Positions 8,586-19,102 are shown, counted from the stretch's first letter. The stretch is DNA of 45,414 nt from Bacillus wiedmannii (GCF_001583695.1 NZ_LOBC01000031.1:1-45414), one strand, 5' to 3'. The notes: generated by a model from the letters alone, not told the origin. Numbers and translations are program-made.

Positions 8586-8842
8586 GAAGAGTACGTATAT
8601 TGGAGACGTTACAGAGAGCCGGGGATAGGTGGGAGCCCGGTGCGGTGCCATATACGGAATGGGCTTACGAGAGGTATGCTGAACAATTATTTTCAGTAGG
8701 CAACCCGGGTTCCGCCGTTACAAGGATAAGGTATATATTTTGTACCTGAACAAAGCGGGATGCTTTTGCGTCCAACATGAGGTGGTACCACGGTAAAATT
8801 ATCGTCCTCTACATATTTTCGATATGTAGGGGACTTTTTTAT
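8586..8842 (+). promoter_or_regulatory. T-box riboswitch 2 (tRNA-Trp), tandem copy
   Basis: A second complete T-box in series. The stem I start is AAGAAGAGTACG with AGAGAGCC, the specifier GAATGGGC gives TGG at 8660-8662, the T-box is AGGTGGTACCACGG (8780-8793), and the terminator GTCCTCTACATA/TATGTAGGGGAC with six Ts is at 8804-8840. The bulge is TGGT rather than TGGC, so its last base would make a G-U wobble with tRNA-Trp. Tandem Trp T-boxes on trp operons have been reported in the B. cereus group. Confidence 0.92.
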
Positions 8843-8864
8843 TTTTCAGATTGAGGTGAAAGGC

Positions 8865-10283
8865 ATGATGACAAAAGAGGAATTTATGAAGCAAAAAGAA
8901 CAGGGAAGAGCATTTTTAGTAATCGCTGAAGAAGAAGGAGATAGCATTACGCCAATTTCTTTATATAGACGTATGAAAGGAAAGAAAAAGTTTTTATTAG
9001 AAAGTTCGCAGCTTCATCAAGATAAAGGACGCTATTCTTACTTAGGATGTAATCCATATGGTGAAGTGAAAAGTGTTGGTACGGAAGTAGAACGAACGAT
9101 TTACGGCCAAACAGAAAAGCTGCAAAGTAACGTACTACAAGTGTTAGAAGAAGAAATCGCGTCAGCTCAAGTAGACAGTCCATTCCCGTTTTGCGGAGGA
9201 GCAGTTGGTTATATTGGTTATGACGTCATTCGGCAATATGAAAACATTGGAGCAGATTTACACGATCCATTGAATATTCCGGAAGTACACCTTTTACTGT
9301 ACCGTGAGTTTATCGTGTATGACCACTTACGCCAAAAATTATCATTTGTATATGTATGCAGGGAAGACGATTCAGCTTCTTATGAAGAAGTATATGAAAG
9401 ATTGCAAGTATACAAAGAGGAAGTATTACAGGGAGAAGAATCTGAAGTAACTGAAATAAGATCAACATTATCATTTACTTCTTCAATAACTGAAAAAGAA
9501 TTTCGCGTGATGGTAGAAACGGCGAAAGAACATATAAGAGCCGGGGACATATTCCAAGTCGTACTGTCACAGCGTTTGCAAAGTGAATGTATCGGTGATC
9601 CATTCGCGTTATACCGAAAACTTCGGATCGCCAATCCATCACCATATATGTTCTATATCGATTTTCAAGACTATGTTGTACTCGGTTCCTCGCCAGAAAG
9701 TTTGTTATCAGTAAGAGACGATAAAGTGATGACGAACCCAATTGCCGGTACGAGGCCGAGAGGGAAAACGAAGCAGGAAGATGCGGAAATTGAAAAAGAA
9801 CTGTTAGAAGATGAGAAAGAACGAGCGGAGCACATGATGCTTGTAGATCTTGGGCGAAATGATATTGGCAGAGTAAGTGAAATTGGATCCGTGACGATAG
9901 ATAAATATATGAAAGTAGAAAAATACTCCCACGTTATGCACATTGTATCTGAAGTTTACGGAATATTACGAAAACAAATGAGTGGATTTGATGCATTAGC
10001 GTATTGCCTACCAGCAGGAACAGTGTCGGGAGCTCCGAAAATTAGAGCGATGGAAATTATAAATGAGCTAGAGAATGAAAAAAGAAATGTATACGCAGGT
10101 GCAGTTGGATACGTTAGTTTTTCAGGGAATCTTGATATGGCGCTCGCCATTCGAACGATGGTCGTAAAAGATGAAAAAGCATATGTTCAGGCAGGAGCGG
10201 GAATTGTTTATGATTCAGACCCAGTAGCTGAATATGAAGAAACGTTAAATAAAGCGAGAGCGCTATTGGAGGTAATGAAATGA
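8865..10283 (+). CDS. trpE: Anthranilate synthase component I
   Basis: 472 residues. Converts chorismate plus ammonia to anthranilate, the first step of tryptophan synthesis, with TrpG supplying ammonia from glutamine. The Trp-feedback motif LLESS is near the N-terminus. The chorismate-binding core is clear: PIAGTRPRG, LVDLGRNDIGRV, and a C-terminal AGTVSGAPKIRAMEII and GAGIVYDSDP. I chose ATG 8865, six bases after GAGGTG; the GTG at 8856 lies inside that ribosome site, and ATG 8868 is also possible. First gene of the operon, 22 bases after the second T-box terminator. Confidence 0.97.
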   Translation: MMTKEEFMKQKEQGRAFLVIAEEEGDSITPISLYRRMKGKKKFLLESSQLHQDKGRYSYLGCNPYGEVKSVGTEVERTIYGQTEKLQSNVLQVLEEEIASAQVDSPFPFCGGAVGYIGYDVIRQYENIGADLHDPLNIPEVHLLLYREFIVYDHLRQKLSFVYVCREDDSASYEEVYERLQVYKEEVLQGEESEVTEIRSTLSFTSSITEKEFRVMVETAKEHIRAGDIFQVVLSQRLQSECIGDPFALYRKLRIANPSPYMFYIDFQDYVVLGSSPESLLSVRDDKVMTNPIAGTRPRGKTKQEDAEIEKELLEDEKERAEHMMLVDLGRNDIGRVSEIGSVTIDKYMKVEKYSHVMHIVSEVYGILRKQMSGFDALAYCLPAGTVSGAPKIRAMEIINELENEKRNVYAGAVGYVSFSGNLDMALAIRTMVVKDEKAYVQAGAGIVYDSDPVAEYEETLNKARALLEVMK

Positions 10284-10867
10284 TTGTACTAATTGATAAT
10301 TATGATTCATTCACATATAACTTGTATCAACTGTTAGGTGAATACGAAGAAGATATTGTAGTCGTAAGAAATGATCAAATAGCGATAGAACAGTTAGAAG
10401 GGATGAACCCAACAGGAATTGTGCTATCACCAGGACCAGGAAAACCAGAGGATGCTGGCATTTGTATCGAAGTGATTCGTCATTTTTATAAGAACGTTCC
10501 CATATTAGGGATTTGCCTTGGTCATCAAGCAATTATATCAGCATTTGGAGGAGACATTGTAAGAGCAGAACGCATTAAACACGGTAAAACATCACGTGTA
10601 AAACATAATGGAACTTCAATCTTTTCATATGTAACACAGCCATTAACGGCGATGCGCTACCATTCCCTTGTTGCAGCGCAAACGAGCTTGCCAGAGTGTT
10701 TTGACATACTAGCGACAGCGATGGACGATGGAGAAATTATGGCAGTTCGTCACAATTATTATCCGCTATTCGGATTACAGTTTCACCCGGAATCAATCGC
10801 GACAGAAGAAGGTGGAAAGTTAATACGTGCCTTTTTAACAGAAGTGAAGGAGGAGGAAAGAGTATGA
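10280..10867 (+). CDS. trpG: Anthranilate synthase component II (glutamine amidotransferase)
   Basis: 195 residues, class I glutamine amidotransferase. Catalytic Cys79 in GICLGHQ, with His169 and Glu171 in FHPES. The oxyanion motif [11 protein letters not shown] is present. Delivers ammonia to TrpE. Overlaps trpE by ATGA (coupled translation). It may also serve 4-amino-4-deoxychorismate synthesis if the genome lacks another PabA, as B. subtilis does with its amphibolic subunit; that cannot be decided here. Confidence 0.96.
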   Translation: MIVLIDNYDSFTYNLYQLLGEYEEDIVVVRNDQIAIEQLEGMNPTGIVLSPGPGKPEDAGICIEVIRHFYKNVPILGICLGHQAIISAFGGDIVRAERIKHGKTSRVKHNGTSIFSYVTQPLTAMRYHSLVAAQTSLPECFDILATAMDDGEIMAVRHNYYPLFGLQFHPESIATEEGGKLIRAFLTEVKEEERV

Positions 10868-11889
10868 ATAACTATCTTCGTAAATTAGTGGAGGGACAAC
10901 ATTTAACAGAAGAGGAGATGTATAGAGCAGGGCTTCTTTTATTAAATGAAAACATATTGGAGAGTGAAATTGCAGCTTTCTTAGTATTACTGAAAGCGAA
11001 AGGTGAAACGGCAGAAGAAATATACGGCCTTGTTCGAGCTCTTCGTGAAAAGGCATTACCGTTTTCGAACCATATACAAGGAGCAATGGACAATTGCGGG
11101 ACAGGTGGTGACGGTGCCCAAACGTTTAATATTAGTACAACATCGGCATTTGTACTGGCAGGAGCTGGCGTAAAGGTTGCAAAACATGGTAATCGAGCTG
11201 TTTCTAGTAAAACAGGAAGTGCAGATTTATTAGAAGAACTCGGTGTAAATATTAGCAGTACGCCAAACGAAATTGATTATTTATTAGAGCATGTCGGCAT
11301 CGCATTTTTATTCGCACCAGCGATGCATCCAGCATTAAGACGCATTATGAAAATAAGAAAAGAATTGAATGTGCCGACGATTTTTAACTTAATTGGTCCT
11401 TTAACAAATCCGGTAAATTTAGAAACACAATTTGTCGGCATTTATAAACGAGATATGTTACTACCAGTTGCGCAAGTATTACAGAAACTAGGCAGAAAAC
11501 AAGCGCTTGTCGTAAACGGAAGTGGATTTTTAGATGAAGCATCATTACAAGGAGAGAATTATGTTGTCATTTTGAAAGATAATGAAATAGTAGAAACGAG
11601 TATTGAACCTAAGAAATATGGTTTCTCAATAGTGAAAAACGAAGAGATTAGAGGCGGGGATTCGAAAGAAAATGCAAAGATTACGCTCGGAGTATTAAGC
11701 GGAGAAAAGAATGTTTACCGCGATACAGTTTTATTAAATGCAGGTCTAGCCCTTTTTGCAAATGGAAAAGCAGAAACGATTGAAGAAGGAATTACACTAG
11801 CGGCATATAGCATTGACTCTGGAAAAGCATTAGCCAAACTAAACTTATTAATTGCAGCAAGTAATGAAAAATTAGAAAGGGTGAATTAA
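10864..11889 (+). CDS. trpD: Anthranilate phosphoribosyltransferase
   Basis: 341 residues. Transfers phosphoribosyl from PRPP to anthranilate. The PRPP-binding [19 protein letters not shown] is at about 78-96, [22 protein letters not shown] follows, and IGPLTNP lies mid-protein, all typical of TrpD. Overlaps trpG by ATGA with a strong GGAGGAGGAAAG ribosome site. Length is normal for the family. Confidence 0.97.
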   Translation: MNNYLRKLVEGQHLTEEEMYRAGLLLLNENILESEIAAFLVLLKAKGETAEEIYGLVRALREKALPFSNHIQGAMDNCGTGGDGAQTFNISTTSAFVLAGAGVKVAKHGNRAVSSKTGSADLLEELGVNISSTPNEIDYLLEHVGIAFLFAPAMHPALRRIMKIRKELNVPTIFNLIGPLTNPVNLETQFVGIYKRDMLLPVAQVLQKLGRKQALVVNGSGFLDEASLQGENYVVILKDNEIVETSIEPKKYGFSIVKNEEIRGGDSKENAKITLGVLSGEKNVYRDTVLLNAGLALFANGKAETIEEGITLAAYSIDSGKALAKLNLLIAASNEKLERVN

Positions 11890-11890
11890 C

Positions 11891-12652
11891 GTGGTGACGA
11901 TTTTAGATAAAATTGTAGACCAAAAGAAAAAGGAAGTTGCGGCATTATATGAGACGTATACACCATTAAAAGAAAGTAGAAAGACATATTCACTTGTAGA
12001 AGCATTACAGCAGTTTACTGTCATTGCAGAAGTAAAGCGAGCATCACCATCAAAAGGAGATATTAATTTACACGTTGATGTACGAAAACAAGTGAAAATA
12101 TATGAAGAATGCGGCGCAGGAGCAGTATCTGTTTTAACAGAAGGTCAATTTTTTAAAGGGTCGTTTCACGATTTACAAACGGCAAGAGCAGAAAGTAACA
12201 TTCCGCTTCTATGTAAAGATTTCATAATTGATAAGATTCAAATTGATAGGGCGTATGAAGCTGGAGCAGATATTATTTTATTAATTGTAGCGGCGTTAAC
12301 GAAAGAAAAATTAAAAGAGCTGTACAGCTACGTACTAGAAAAAGGATTAGAAGCAATTGTTGAAGTTCATGATGAGCAGGAATTAGAAATTGCAATCCAA
12401 TTAAATCCGCACGTTATCGGCATTAACAACCGTAATTTAAAAACATTCGAAGTCGATTTAAGCCAAACAGAAAAGCTTGGAAAACGATTAAACGAGGAGA
12501 GATTACTTTGGATTAGTGAAAGTGGGATTCATTCAAAGGAAGATATTATCCGTGTTAAAAAAGCTGGAGCAAAAGGTGTGTTAGTTGGAGAGGCACTTAT
12601 GACATCATCTTCTATTCATACCTTTTTTGAAGACTGTAAGGTGAACATATGA
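11891..12652 (+). CDS. trpC: Indole-3-glycerol phosphate synthase
   Basis: 253 residues, TIM barrel. Closes the carboxyphenylamino-deoxyribulose phosphate ring. [15 protein letters not shown] carries the catalytic Lys and the Ser-Pro-Ser phosphate loop; [21 protein letters not shown] and [12 protein letters not shown] are the other barrel motifs. Two adjacent GTG codons (11891, 11894) could start it; I kept the first. One base after the trpD stop. Not fused to TrpF, unlike in enterics. Confidence 0.96.
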   Translation: MVTILDKIVDQKKKEVAALYETYTPLKESRKTYSLVEALQQFTVIAEVKRASPSKGDINLHVDVRKQVKIYEECGAGAVSVLTEGQFFKGSFHDLQTARAESNIPLLCKDFIIDKIQIDRAYEAGADIILLIVAALTKEKLKELYSYVLEKGLEAIVEVHDEQELEIAIQLNPHVIGINNRNLKTFEVDLSQTEKLGKRLNEERLLWISESGIHSKEDIIRVKKAGAKGVLVGEALMTSSSIHTFFEDCKVNI

Positions 12653-13263
12653 AAGTGAAAATTTGCGGCATCACTGATGTTGAAACGGCAAAACGTGCTT
12701 GCGAATACGGAGCTGATGCACTCGGATTTGTTTTTGCAGAAAGTAAGCGAAAAATCACTCCAGTGCTAGCGAAAGAAATCATTCAGGAGCTTCCAAAAAA
12801 CGTGTTAAAGGTTGGTGTTTTCGTAAATGAATCAGTAGAAGTGATCGAGAAAATTGCAGATGAATGTGGGTTAACGCATGTGCAACTACATGGGGATGAA
12901 GACAATCATCAAATCAGAAGATTGAATATTCCGTCTATAAAATCACTTGGGGTAACTTCAGAGAGTGATATGAAAAATGCTCAAACATATGAAACGGATT
13001 ATATATTGTTTGATAGCCCGAAAGAAAAGTTTCACGGAGGAAATGGAAAGCAATTTTCATGGGAGTTACTCGCACATATGTCAAAAAAATTGCGAGAGAA
13101 AACGATATTAGCTGGTGGATTAAACGCTTTTAATATAGAAGAAGCGATTCGAACGATTCAGCCATACATGGTCGATGTAAGTAGCGGAGTGGAGACAGAA
13201 GGAAAGAAAGATCTAAAGAAAATAAAACAATTTATTATAAAAGCGAAGGAGTGTTCCAAATGA
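12649..13263 (+). CDS. trpF: Phosphoribosylanthranilate isomerase
   Basis: 204 residues. Amadori rearrangement of phosphoribosylanthranilate. The N-terminal [11 protein letters not shown] carries the catalytic Cys; the acid is in the LFDSP region and the phosphate loop in LAGGLN...VDVSSGVET. Overlaps trpC by ATGA and trpB by ATGA, so translation is chained. Confidence 0.96.
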   Translation: MKVKICGITDVETAKRACEYGADALGFVFAESKRKITPVLAKEIIQELPKNVLKVGVFVNESVEVIEKIADECGLTHVQLHGDEDNHQIRRLNIPSIKSLGVTSESDMKNAQTYETDYILFDSPKEKFHGGNGKQFSWELLAHMSKKLREKTILAGGLNAFNIEEAIRTIQPYMVDVSSGVETEGKKDLKKIKQFIIKAKECSK

Positions 13264-14453
13264 ACTACGCATATCCAGATGAAAAAGGTCACTACGGTAT
13301 ATACGGAGGACGATACGTTCCAGAAACGTTAATGCAATCTGTATTAGAGCTAGAAGAAGCATATAAAGAAGCGATGCAAGATGAAGCGTTTCAAAAGGAA
13401 TTAAATCATTATTTAAAAACGTACGTCGGAAGAGAAACACCGCTTTATTTCGCTGGAAATATGACGAAGTATTGCGGCGGTGCAAAGATTTATTTAAAAC
13501 GTGAAGATTTGAACCATACAGGAGCTCATAAAATTAACAATACAATCGGTCAGGCACTACTTGCAGTACGAATGGGCAAGAAAAAAGTTGTCGCTGAAAC
13601 AGGGGCAGGACAACACGGAGTGGCAACCGCTACTGTATGTGCCCTACTCGGATTAGAATGCGTCATCTTTATGGGAGAAGAAGATGTGAGACGTCAAAAA
13701 TTAAATGTGTTCCGAATGGAATTACTCGGAGCTAAAGTAGAAAGCGTAGCGGCAGGTAGCGGTACATTAAAAGATGCGGTAAACGAGGCGCTTCGCTACT
13801 GGGTTTCACATGTACACGATACACACTACATTATGGGATCCGTTCTTGGACCACATCCATTCCCGAAAATTGTTCGTGATTTCCAAAGTGTAATTGGGAA
13901 AGAAACGAAAAAACAATATGAAGCATTAGAAGGAAAGTTGCCGGAAGCAGTCGTTGCTTGTATTGGCGGTGGTAGTAATGCGATGGGCATGTTTTATCCG
14001 TTCGTACACGATGAAGAAGTTGCTCTTTACGGCGTTGAAGCAGCTGGAAAAGGCGTTCATACAGAAAAGCACGCAGCGACTTTAACGAAAGGAAGCGTTG
14101 GTGTTTTACACGGATCGATGATGTACCTTCTGCAAAATGAAGAAGGACAAATTCAAGAAGCGCATTCTATTTCAGCGGGACTCGATTATCCAGGTGTTGG
14201 GCCAGAACATAGCTTGCTAAAAGATATTGGACGCGTTTCTTATCATTCAATAACAGACGAAGAAGCGTTAGAAGCATTTCAATTATTAACGAAAAAAGAA
14301 GGAATTATTCCGGCGTTAGAAAGTTCACATGCTGTCGCATATGCATTAAAATTAGCGCCGCAAATGAAGAAAGACGAAGGTCTTGTCATTTGCTTATCTG
14401 GCCGCGGTGATAAAGATGTAGAGAGTATAAAACGTTATATGGAAGAGGTGTAA
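13260..14453 (+). CDS. trpB: Tryptophan synthase beta chain
   Basis: 397 residues. Condenses indole with serine using PLP. The Schiff-base Lys91 is in [10 protein letters not shown], the phosphate loop is GGGSNAMG, and [16 protein letters not shown] lies near the C-terminus. The ATG at 13260 overlaps the trpF stop (ATGA) with AAGGAG about nine bases upstream; a GTG at 13251 touches that ribosome site and is unlikely. Standard trpB1-type length with the TrpA partner next door. Confidence 0.97.
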   Translation: MNYAYPDEKGHYGIYGGRYVPETLMQSVLELEEAYKEAMQDEAFQKELNHYLKTYVGRETPLYFAGNMTKYCGGAKIYLKREDLNHTGAHKINNTIGQALLAVRMGKKKVVAETGAGQHGVATATVCALLGLECVIFMGEEDVRRQKLNVFRMELLGAKVESVAAGSGTLKDAVNEALRYWVSHVHDTHYIMGSVLGPHPFPKIVRDFQSVIGKETKKQYEALEGKLPEAVVACIGGGSNAMGMFYPFVHDEEVALYGVEAAGKGVHTEKHAATLTKGSVGVLHGSMMYLLQNEEGQIQEAHSISAGLDYPGVGPEHSLLKDIGRVSYHSITDEEALEAFQLLTKKEGIIPALESSHAVAYALKLAPQMKKDEGLVICLSGRGDKDVESIKRYMEEV

Positions 14454-14456
14454 AAA

Positions 14457-15233
14457 ATGGGAGTAGAAAAAATTAAAGCAGCGTTTGAAAATGGTAAGAA
14501 AGCATTTATTCCGTACGTAATGGGTGGAGATGGTGGCCTTGAAAAATTAAAAGAAAGAATTTGTTTTCTAGATGAAGCAGGAGCGAGCATCGTTGAAATC
14601 GGCATTCCGTTTTCAGATCCAGTCGCAGACGGTCCAACGATTCAAAGAGCAGGGAAACGAGCGCTAGATAGCGGTGTAACAGTAAAAGGCATTTTTCAAG
14701 CATTAATAGAGGTAAGGAAAGAAGTACAAATTCCGTTTGTACTCATGACATATTTAAATCCGGTACTCGCATTCGGAAAAGAACGATTCATCGAAAACTG
14801 TATAGAAGCAGGTGTAGATGGCATCATCGTTCCAGACTTACCGTATGAAGAGCAAAATATTATTGCCCCGTTACTTCGAGAGGCAAACATTGCGCTAATT
14901 CCACTCGTTACAGTAACGAGCCCAATTGAGCGAATTGAAAAAATTACGAGTGAATCAGAAGGGTTCGTTTACGCTGTTACAGTAGCGGGCGTAACAGGAG
15001 TACGTCAAAACTTTAAAGGTGAGATTCATAGTTACTTAGAAAAAGTAAAATCACATACACATTTACCGGTAGTGGCAGGGTTCGGTATTTCAACGAAGGA
15101 ACATGTAGAAGAAATGATTACAATATGTGATGGAGTAGTCGTTGGAAGTAAAGTCATCGAGCTGTTAGAAAATGAAAAGCGAGAAGAAATATGTGAATTA
15201 ATACAGGCAACAAAACAAAAAGAAGAGGCATAA
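14457..15233 (+). CDS. trpA: Tryptophan synthase alpha chain
   Basis: 258 residues, TIM barrel. Cleaves indole-3-glycerol phosphate to indole for TrpB. Catalytic Glu47 and Asp58 lie in [18 protein letters not shown]; later [13 protein letters not shown] and VVAGFGIS form the phosphate site. Starts three bases after the trpB stop. Last gene of the operon, followed at once by a terminator. Confidence 0.97.
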   Translation: MGVEKIKAAFENGKKAFIPYVMGGDGGLEKLKERICFLDEAGASIVEIGIPFSDPVADGPTIQRAGKRALDSGVTVKGIFQALIEVRKEVQIPFVLMTYLNPVLAFGKERFIENCIEAGVDGIIVPDLPYEEQNIIAPLLREANIALIPLVTVTSPIERIEKITSESEGFVYAVTVAGVTGVRQNFKGEIHSYLEKVKSHTHLPVVAGFGISTKEHVEEMITICDGVVVGSKVIELLENEKREEICELIQATKQKEEA

Positions 15234-15250
15234 GTCTCTTCTTTTTGTTT
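15221..15250 (+). terminator. Terminator of the trp operon
   Basis: The stem AGAAGAG/CTCTTCT is followed by TTTTTG. It overlaps the last codons of trpA. Confidence 0.75.
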
Positions 15251-15307
15251 TACGTAATAAATGTTAAAATATACAGAAAATACATATAACTTAGAGGGTG
15301 AGAAAGC

Positions 15308-15667
15308 ATGCTAAGACGTAAACTACTATATCTTCTTTTAACTGTACCATTATACGCTTGGCTTATTAGCATGACGAAAATAGAGGTGATGGCTCTATTT
15401 TTAGGATATGTATTCATCTTTTCCAACTTAAATCGCATTCAAGAGCAATCTATTTTAGAAATATGTATATTTTCGATTAGTATAGAACTATTTAGTATCG
15501 TTTCGATTGTATTATTAAACGAATTATTTCGCTGGATCCATTCATTTGAATTAATGAAATTTGGAAATGTTGTATTGCAAGTAATATGTGCTTATATTGT
15601 GTTTGTTGTGTTAGACAAAATAGTCAGACAGCAGACGGTTTTTCAGGATAATAGAAAATGGGAGTAA
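15308..15667 (+). CDS. Small membrane protein, unknown
   Basis: 119 residues with about four hydrophobic stretches (near 5-22, 26-42, 50-70 and 85-105) and a charged C-terminus. I do not recognise a family. ATG with GAGGGTGAG upstream. It lies between two terminators, so it is probably its own transcript. Confidence 0.6.
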   Translation: MLRRKLLYLLLTVPLYAWLISMTKIEVMALFLGYVFIFSNLNRIQEQSILEICIFSISIELFSIVSIVLLNELFRWIHSFELMKFGNVVLQVICAYIVFVVLDKIVRQQTVFQDNRKWE

Positions 15668-15670
15668 TTG

Positions 15671-15698
15671 AAAAAGGAGCTAAATGGCTCCTTTTTTG
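15671..15698 (+). terminator. Terminator
   Basis: The stem AAAAAGGAGC/GCTCCTTTTT with loop TAAATG and a T run follows the small membrane gene. Confidence 0.85.
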
Positions 15699-15716
15699 AA
15701 TCTGTTGCAAAAACAA

Positions 15717-15744
15717 TTGAAATTTATGACATCTGTTATATAAT
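15717..15744 (+). promoter_or_regulatory. Sigma-A-like promoter of the lactate-permease gene
   Basis: TTGAAA (15717-15722), 16 bases and a perfect TATAAT (15739-15744). The predicted transcript start near 15751 leaves about 30 bases before the ATG at 15783 and supports that start. Confidence 0.65.
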
Positions 15745-15782
15745 AGTTAAAAATTGTATTTTTAATGAAAAGAGATGATAAC

Positions 15783-17282
15783 ATGGCCATATTGTTGGCA
15801 CTTATCCCAATTATGATGATTTTCATTTGTTTATTTTTATTTAAACAAACGTCATTAAGGTCCTCTTTAATTGCTTACGTTGTGTCTGTTGGAATCGTTT
15901 TACTCTCGCCAACGTTTCAACTAGGGATAAGTGAAACTGTGCACGCAACGATTAAAGGTTGGTTAATTTGTTTTATTGTCGGGTACGTGTTGTTTTTCGG
16001 TATTTTTTTATTTCACCTCATGAACAAAATGGGGTACATCGATCAAGTAGCGCGTTTTTTAGAAGAAGTGACGCACGATCGTTTATTACAAATGCTCCTT
16101 ATGTGTTTTGGTATTTGTCCGCTAATCGAATCAGTAAGTGGATTCGGAATTGGCTTCATGGTTGCAGCACCTATCTTTCTATCATTAGGCTATAAACCGT
16201 TTCAAGCTGTACTACTTTCATTTATTGGTTTACTAGCTAGTTCATGGGGCGCAATGGCAACTGGTACGATTATCGGTTCGCAGCTTATAAATATGCCGCT
16301 TACAACACTTGGCACGAATACGGCACTACTAAGCATTCCGATGTTTGCTTATTTCATCATTCTTTCTTTACACGTTGTTGGCGGTTGGCAGGCGGTTATT
16401 GAAAAGTGGAAGGAAGGATGCGGTTTCTTTCTATTATTTTCTCTCGGAATTTATCTTTCTAACGCATATGTAAGTGTTGAACTAGCAGGTATATTAAGTT
16501 CTATCGTTACAATTGCATTTGGCTTTCTTATCATTAAATTAAAAGGGAAAAATGAACAAAATCTTATAACAGAACATGCTGCGGCAACGGAGAGAGAAGT
16601 ATCTATTATAAAAATTATTAGCCCTTATATATTCCTAACAGTTTGTATTTTACTTTCTCGCCTTGTACCAGCATTACATGATGTATTCAGATCATATGCA
16701 GTCCTTGATTTAAAATCATACTCTTATAAACTGGAGCTACTATATTCACCAGGATTTTGGCTCGGTATGACTTGCCTATTTACTATTATTTTCTTCCGCA
16801 TTCCATCTCATATTATTAAACAATCACTCTCGCAAACGATAAAACAATGGATTCCATTTGCAATTACGACGACGATGTTTATCGCCATTTCAGAACTAAT
16901 GGGTGCATCTGGCATGCATTCATTACTTGCAAAAACAGCTGGTGAAACATTTGGAACGTTTTTCGTTTTCGTTGCTCCGTTTATCGGCGGAATCGGTGGC
17001 TTTTTAACAGGTAGTAACGCAGGATCAAATGCGATGTTCATAAAACTACAAATGCAAACTGCGCAAAACGTAGCACTCCCGTGGCAATACGTCACAACAC
17101 TGCAAAACACCGCATCATCAGTAGCGACAATCGCTTGCCCGTCAAGGATTACACTGGGTGCGTATTTATGTAACATCCCTTATCGTGAAAATGAACTATT
17201 AAAGAAGACGACGTTAATGATTTTGGGTGCGGTGTTACTTGTGGTCGTAGAGGTTATTTTTTGGTATATGTTGAGAAAATAA
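15783..17282 (+). CDS. L-lactate permease family transporter (LctP/LldP-like)
   Basis: 499 residues, about 12-13 membrane segments. The family's LIESVSGFGIGFMVAAPIFLSLGYKPFQAVLLSF is visible near residue 120, along with a C-terminal GGIGGFLTGSNAGSNAMF and a QNTASSVATIACPSRI block. Lactate or glycolate uptake with protons is the family role; substrate not proven. I chose ATG 15783 with AGAGATGA upstream; the ATG at 15765 has no ribosome site. No lactate-utilisation enzyme genes lie nearby. Confidence 0.87.
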   Translation: MAILLALIPIMMIFICLFLFKQTSLRSSLIAYVVSVGIVLLSPTFQLGISETVHATIKGWLICFIVGYVLFFGIFLFHLMNKMGYIDQVARFLEEVTHDRLLQMLLMCFGICPLIESVSGFGIGFMVAAPIFLSLGYKPFQAVLLSFIGLLASSWGAMATGTIIGSQLINMPLTTLGTNTALLSIPMFAYFIILSLHVVGGWQAVIEKWKEGCGFFLLFSLGIYLSNAYVSVELAGILSSIVTIAFGFLIIKLKGKNEQNLITEHAAATEREVSIIKIISPYIFLTVCILLSRLVPALHDVFRSYAVLDLKSYSYKLELLYSPGFWLGMTCLFTIIFFRIPSHIIKQSLSQTIKQWIPFAITTTMFIAISELMGASGMHSLLAKTAGETFGTFFVFVAPFIGGIGGFLTGSNAGSNAMFIKLQMQTAQNVALPWQYVTTLQNTASSVATIACPSRITLGAYLCNIPYRENELLKKTTLMILGAVLLVVVEVIFWYMLRK

Positions 17283-17284
17283 GA

Positions 17285-17316
17285 AATCCTCCTGAGAAAG
17301 GAGGATTTTCTTTTTA
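17285..17316 (+). terminator. Terminator of the lactate-permease gene
   Basis: The stem AATCCTCCT/AGGAGGATT with loop GAGA and a T-rich tail. Confidence 0.8.
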
Positions 17317-17373
17317 TATGGATAATGCCTTAAATATGAAAAGCTTCTACTAAATGAATAGGAGATGAAATGT

Positions 17374-18057
17374 ATGCCCCTAAAAAACTACGGCGTGTTA
17401 AAAGGTACAGTTATACAATCAAAGATTGGAAAAGGGAAAACACCTCATTATCAAGTTCATTTACAAGGCGAAGCAGAAGTAGATTATCGTATTGCAATTA
17501 ATGTGAAATCGCAAAGTTATCCGTCAGAAGTTTTATATTTTGCGAGTAACGATATTCGGTCAGAGGCGATTCATATTTTACCGACATTACCATTCGGTTT
17601 TACAGAAATAAAAAACAATGAACCGAAAGTAGCTTTAGACTACGTAAGAGGTAATGTATTTGAATCGAAACAAATGATTCCTTTACCTGCTGAAAAAGCA
17701 GGAGTGGATAATGATTTAAATGAAAAAATAGAACGTTATATAAAACGAGCAATAGAAGAAAAAGCAATTATTTACGCGTTCGGTGAAAGATGGGGACCAG
17801 AAGAAAATACACCCGATTCTTACTTCCATTTCGAACCAGGAAACGGTATACACGATATTCATATGAACCAAGGGAATGTAGAGAAATGGAAAGGTGATAA
17901 TGGTATATGGCAAGACGGAGGTATACTCATTCACTTCGAAAAGGAAGAATCATGGATCGGTATTTTTCTTGCCTTCCAGTCGCAGTCATGGTGTACAGAT
18001 GAAGAAGGACATGCTCGTGTTCCGGTTGAGCATTGTGATTATAAGAACAATAAGTGA
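17374..18057 (+). CDS. YukJ-like protein (DUF2278)
   Basis: 227 residues. The N-terminal MPLKNYGVLKG and the later YAFGERWGPE, GIHDIHMNQGN and GGILIHF blocks fit the YukJ/DUF2278 family, soluble and of unknown function. GGAG at 17361-17364 is nine bases before the ATG at 17374; the upstream in-frame ATG at 17365 abuts it and is unlikely. GIHDIHMNQG repeatedly occurs with conserved His/Asp residues and may form a metal site (inference). Confidence 0.8.
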   Translation: MPLKNYGVLKGTVIQSKIGKGKTPHYQVHLQGEAEVDYRIAINVKSQSYPSEVLYFASNDIRSEAIHILPTLPFGFTEIKNNEPKVALDYVRGNVFESKQMIPLPAEKAGVDNDLNEKIERYIKRAIEEKAIIYAFGERWGPEENTPDSYFHFEPGNGIHDIHMNQGNVEKWKGDNGIWQDGGILIHFEKEESWIGIFLAFQSQSWCTDEEGHARVPVEHCDYKNNK

Positions 18058-18098
18058 TGAGAGGAGGGCGTTCAAAACGAACGCCCTCCTCTTATTTT
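18058..18098. terminator. Strong bidirectional terminator
   Basis: The 13-bp perfect stem GAGGAGGGCGTTC/GAACGCCCTCCTC with loop AAAAC lies between convergent genes and contains the stop region of the minus-strand HELGH gene. Confidence 0.88.
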
Positions 18099-18905
18099 AT
18101 AAAATCCAAAACTAACAAGTGTAGAAATACAAGAAAATAGTAGTGCCACACTAGAAAATGCAATGAGGTACATATTATACTTCATCACTTTTCCAATGAG
18201 CTGGTTACTGTCGTACTGAAATAGTCCTGCTATTATGTTGAATAAAAATAACACGATAAACATGACGATAACACCGTCTATTGATCCTTTAATATCTGGT
18301 TTACTTAAGGCGATATGTGCAGAAATACAAATGGCGATAAATAAAAATAACCAAAAAGAAGGATTTAATAAATTACTTATTGTAAATAAGCTGTTCAATA
18401 ATACAAACGTCGATAAAAGCATGTTTTGAACCATTTCTATATTAATAGAAGTAGAAGCGATTGTTTTTTCGAGGGTTGTATTAAATAAGAAATATGAATT
18501 TGGTACGAAATAGCGCATTAAAAGGATTAACGCAGTAATACCGGAAATAATAGGACCGACTCCAATGAAGAAGTTCCCAATTCGTTGATATACACTTTTT
18601 TGATTGTATTGATGTTGTACGTAGCCTAAAGCACCTTGACTTGTATCTGTTGGGAAAAACTGCGTTGCTACAATTTTATGACGAAAAAGTACACACATAA
18701 TGGCATGTCCAAGTTCATGAATAGGAACACCGATCCACGCCGTTAAAAGGAATCCTTTTCTTCCGAAAGCTCTCGACCAATACATGCGTGTTAATGATTC
18801 TAAATAGCCTAATAGAAATCCAATTACAATGATAACGCCAATTAAGGAAAATAATTGGATTACGCTTGTAAGGAGTATTTGAAAAATTGAGTTTACTAAT
18901 TCCAT
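18072..18905 (-). CDS. Polytopic membrane protein with HExxH (M50-like metalloprotease candidate)
   Basis: 277 residues, about seven hydrophobic segments. HELGH at residues 63-67 lies at the edge of a membrane segment, in the sequence VPIHELGHAIM, which suggests zinc binding as in intramembrane M50 proteases. A later GPIISGI (about 117-123) could be an active-site helix, but no clear NPDG motif is seen. Substrate unknown. ATG start with only a weak ribosome site (GGATGA). It might be an inactive relative such as the DUF3267-like group. Confidence 0.65.
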   Translation of the reverse strand: MELVNSIFQILLTSVIQLFSLIGVIIVIGFLLGYLESLTRMYWSRAFGRKGFLLTAWIGVPIHELGHAIMCVLFRHKIVATQFFPTDTSQGALGYVQHQYNQKSVYQRIGNFFIGVGPIISGITALILLMRYFVPNSYFLFNTTLEKTIASTSINIEMVQNMLLSTFVLLNSLFTISNLLNPSFWLFLFIAICISAHIALSKPDIKGSIDGVIVMFIVLFLFNIIAGLFQYDSNQLIGKVMKYNMYLIAFSSVALLFSCISTLVSFGFYKIRGGRSF

Positions 18906-19102
18906 TGCCTGTCATCCAATCTGTTAAAAATGTTATTTGTTCTGTTTCATAATAGCATTATTTTTCAAGATTGCTAGCACATATATTTTCATTTGAAAGA
19001 AGGATTTCATAATCTTTTTCTTGTAGTCATGTTTTATGTACAAAGTCATATATTGAATTTGTAACACCCTATACGGTATATGCTTAAAGGAGGGATGAGA
19101 GA

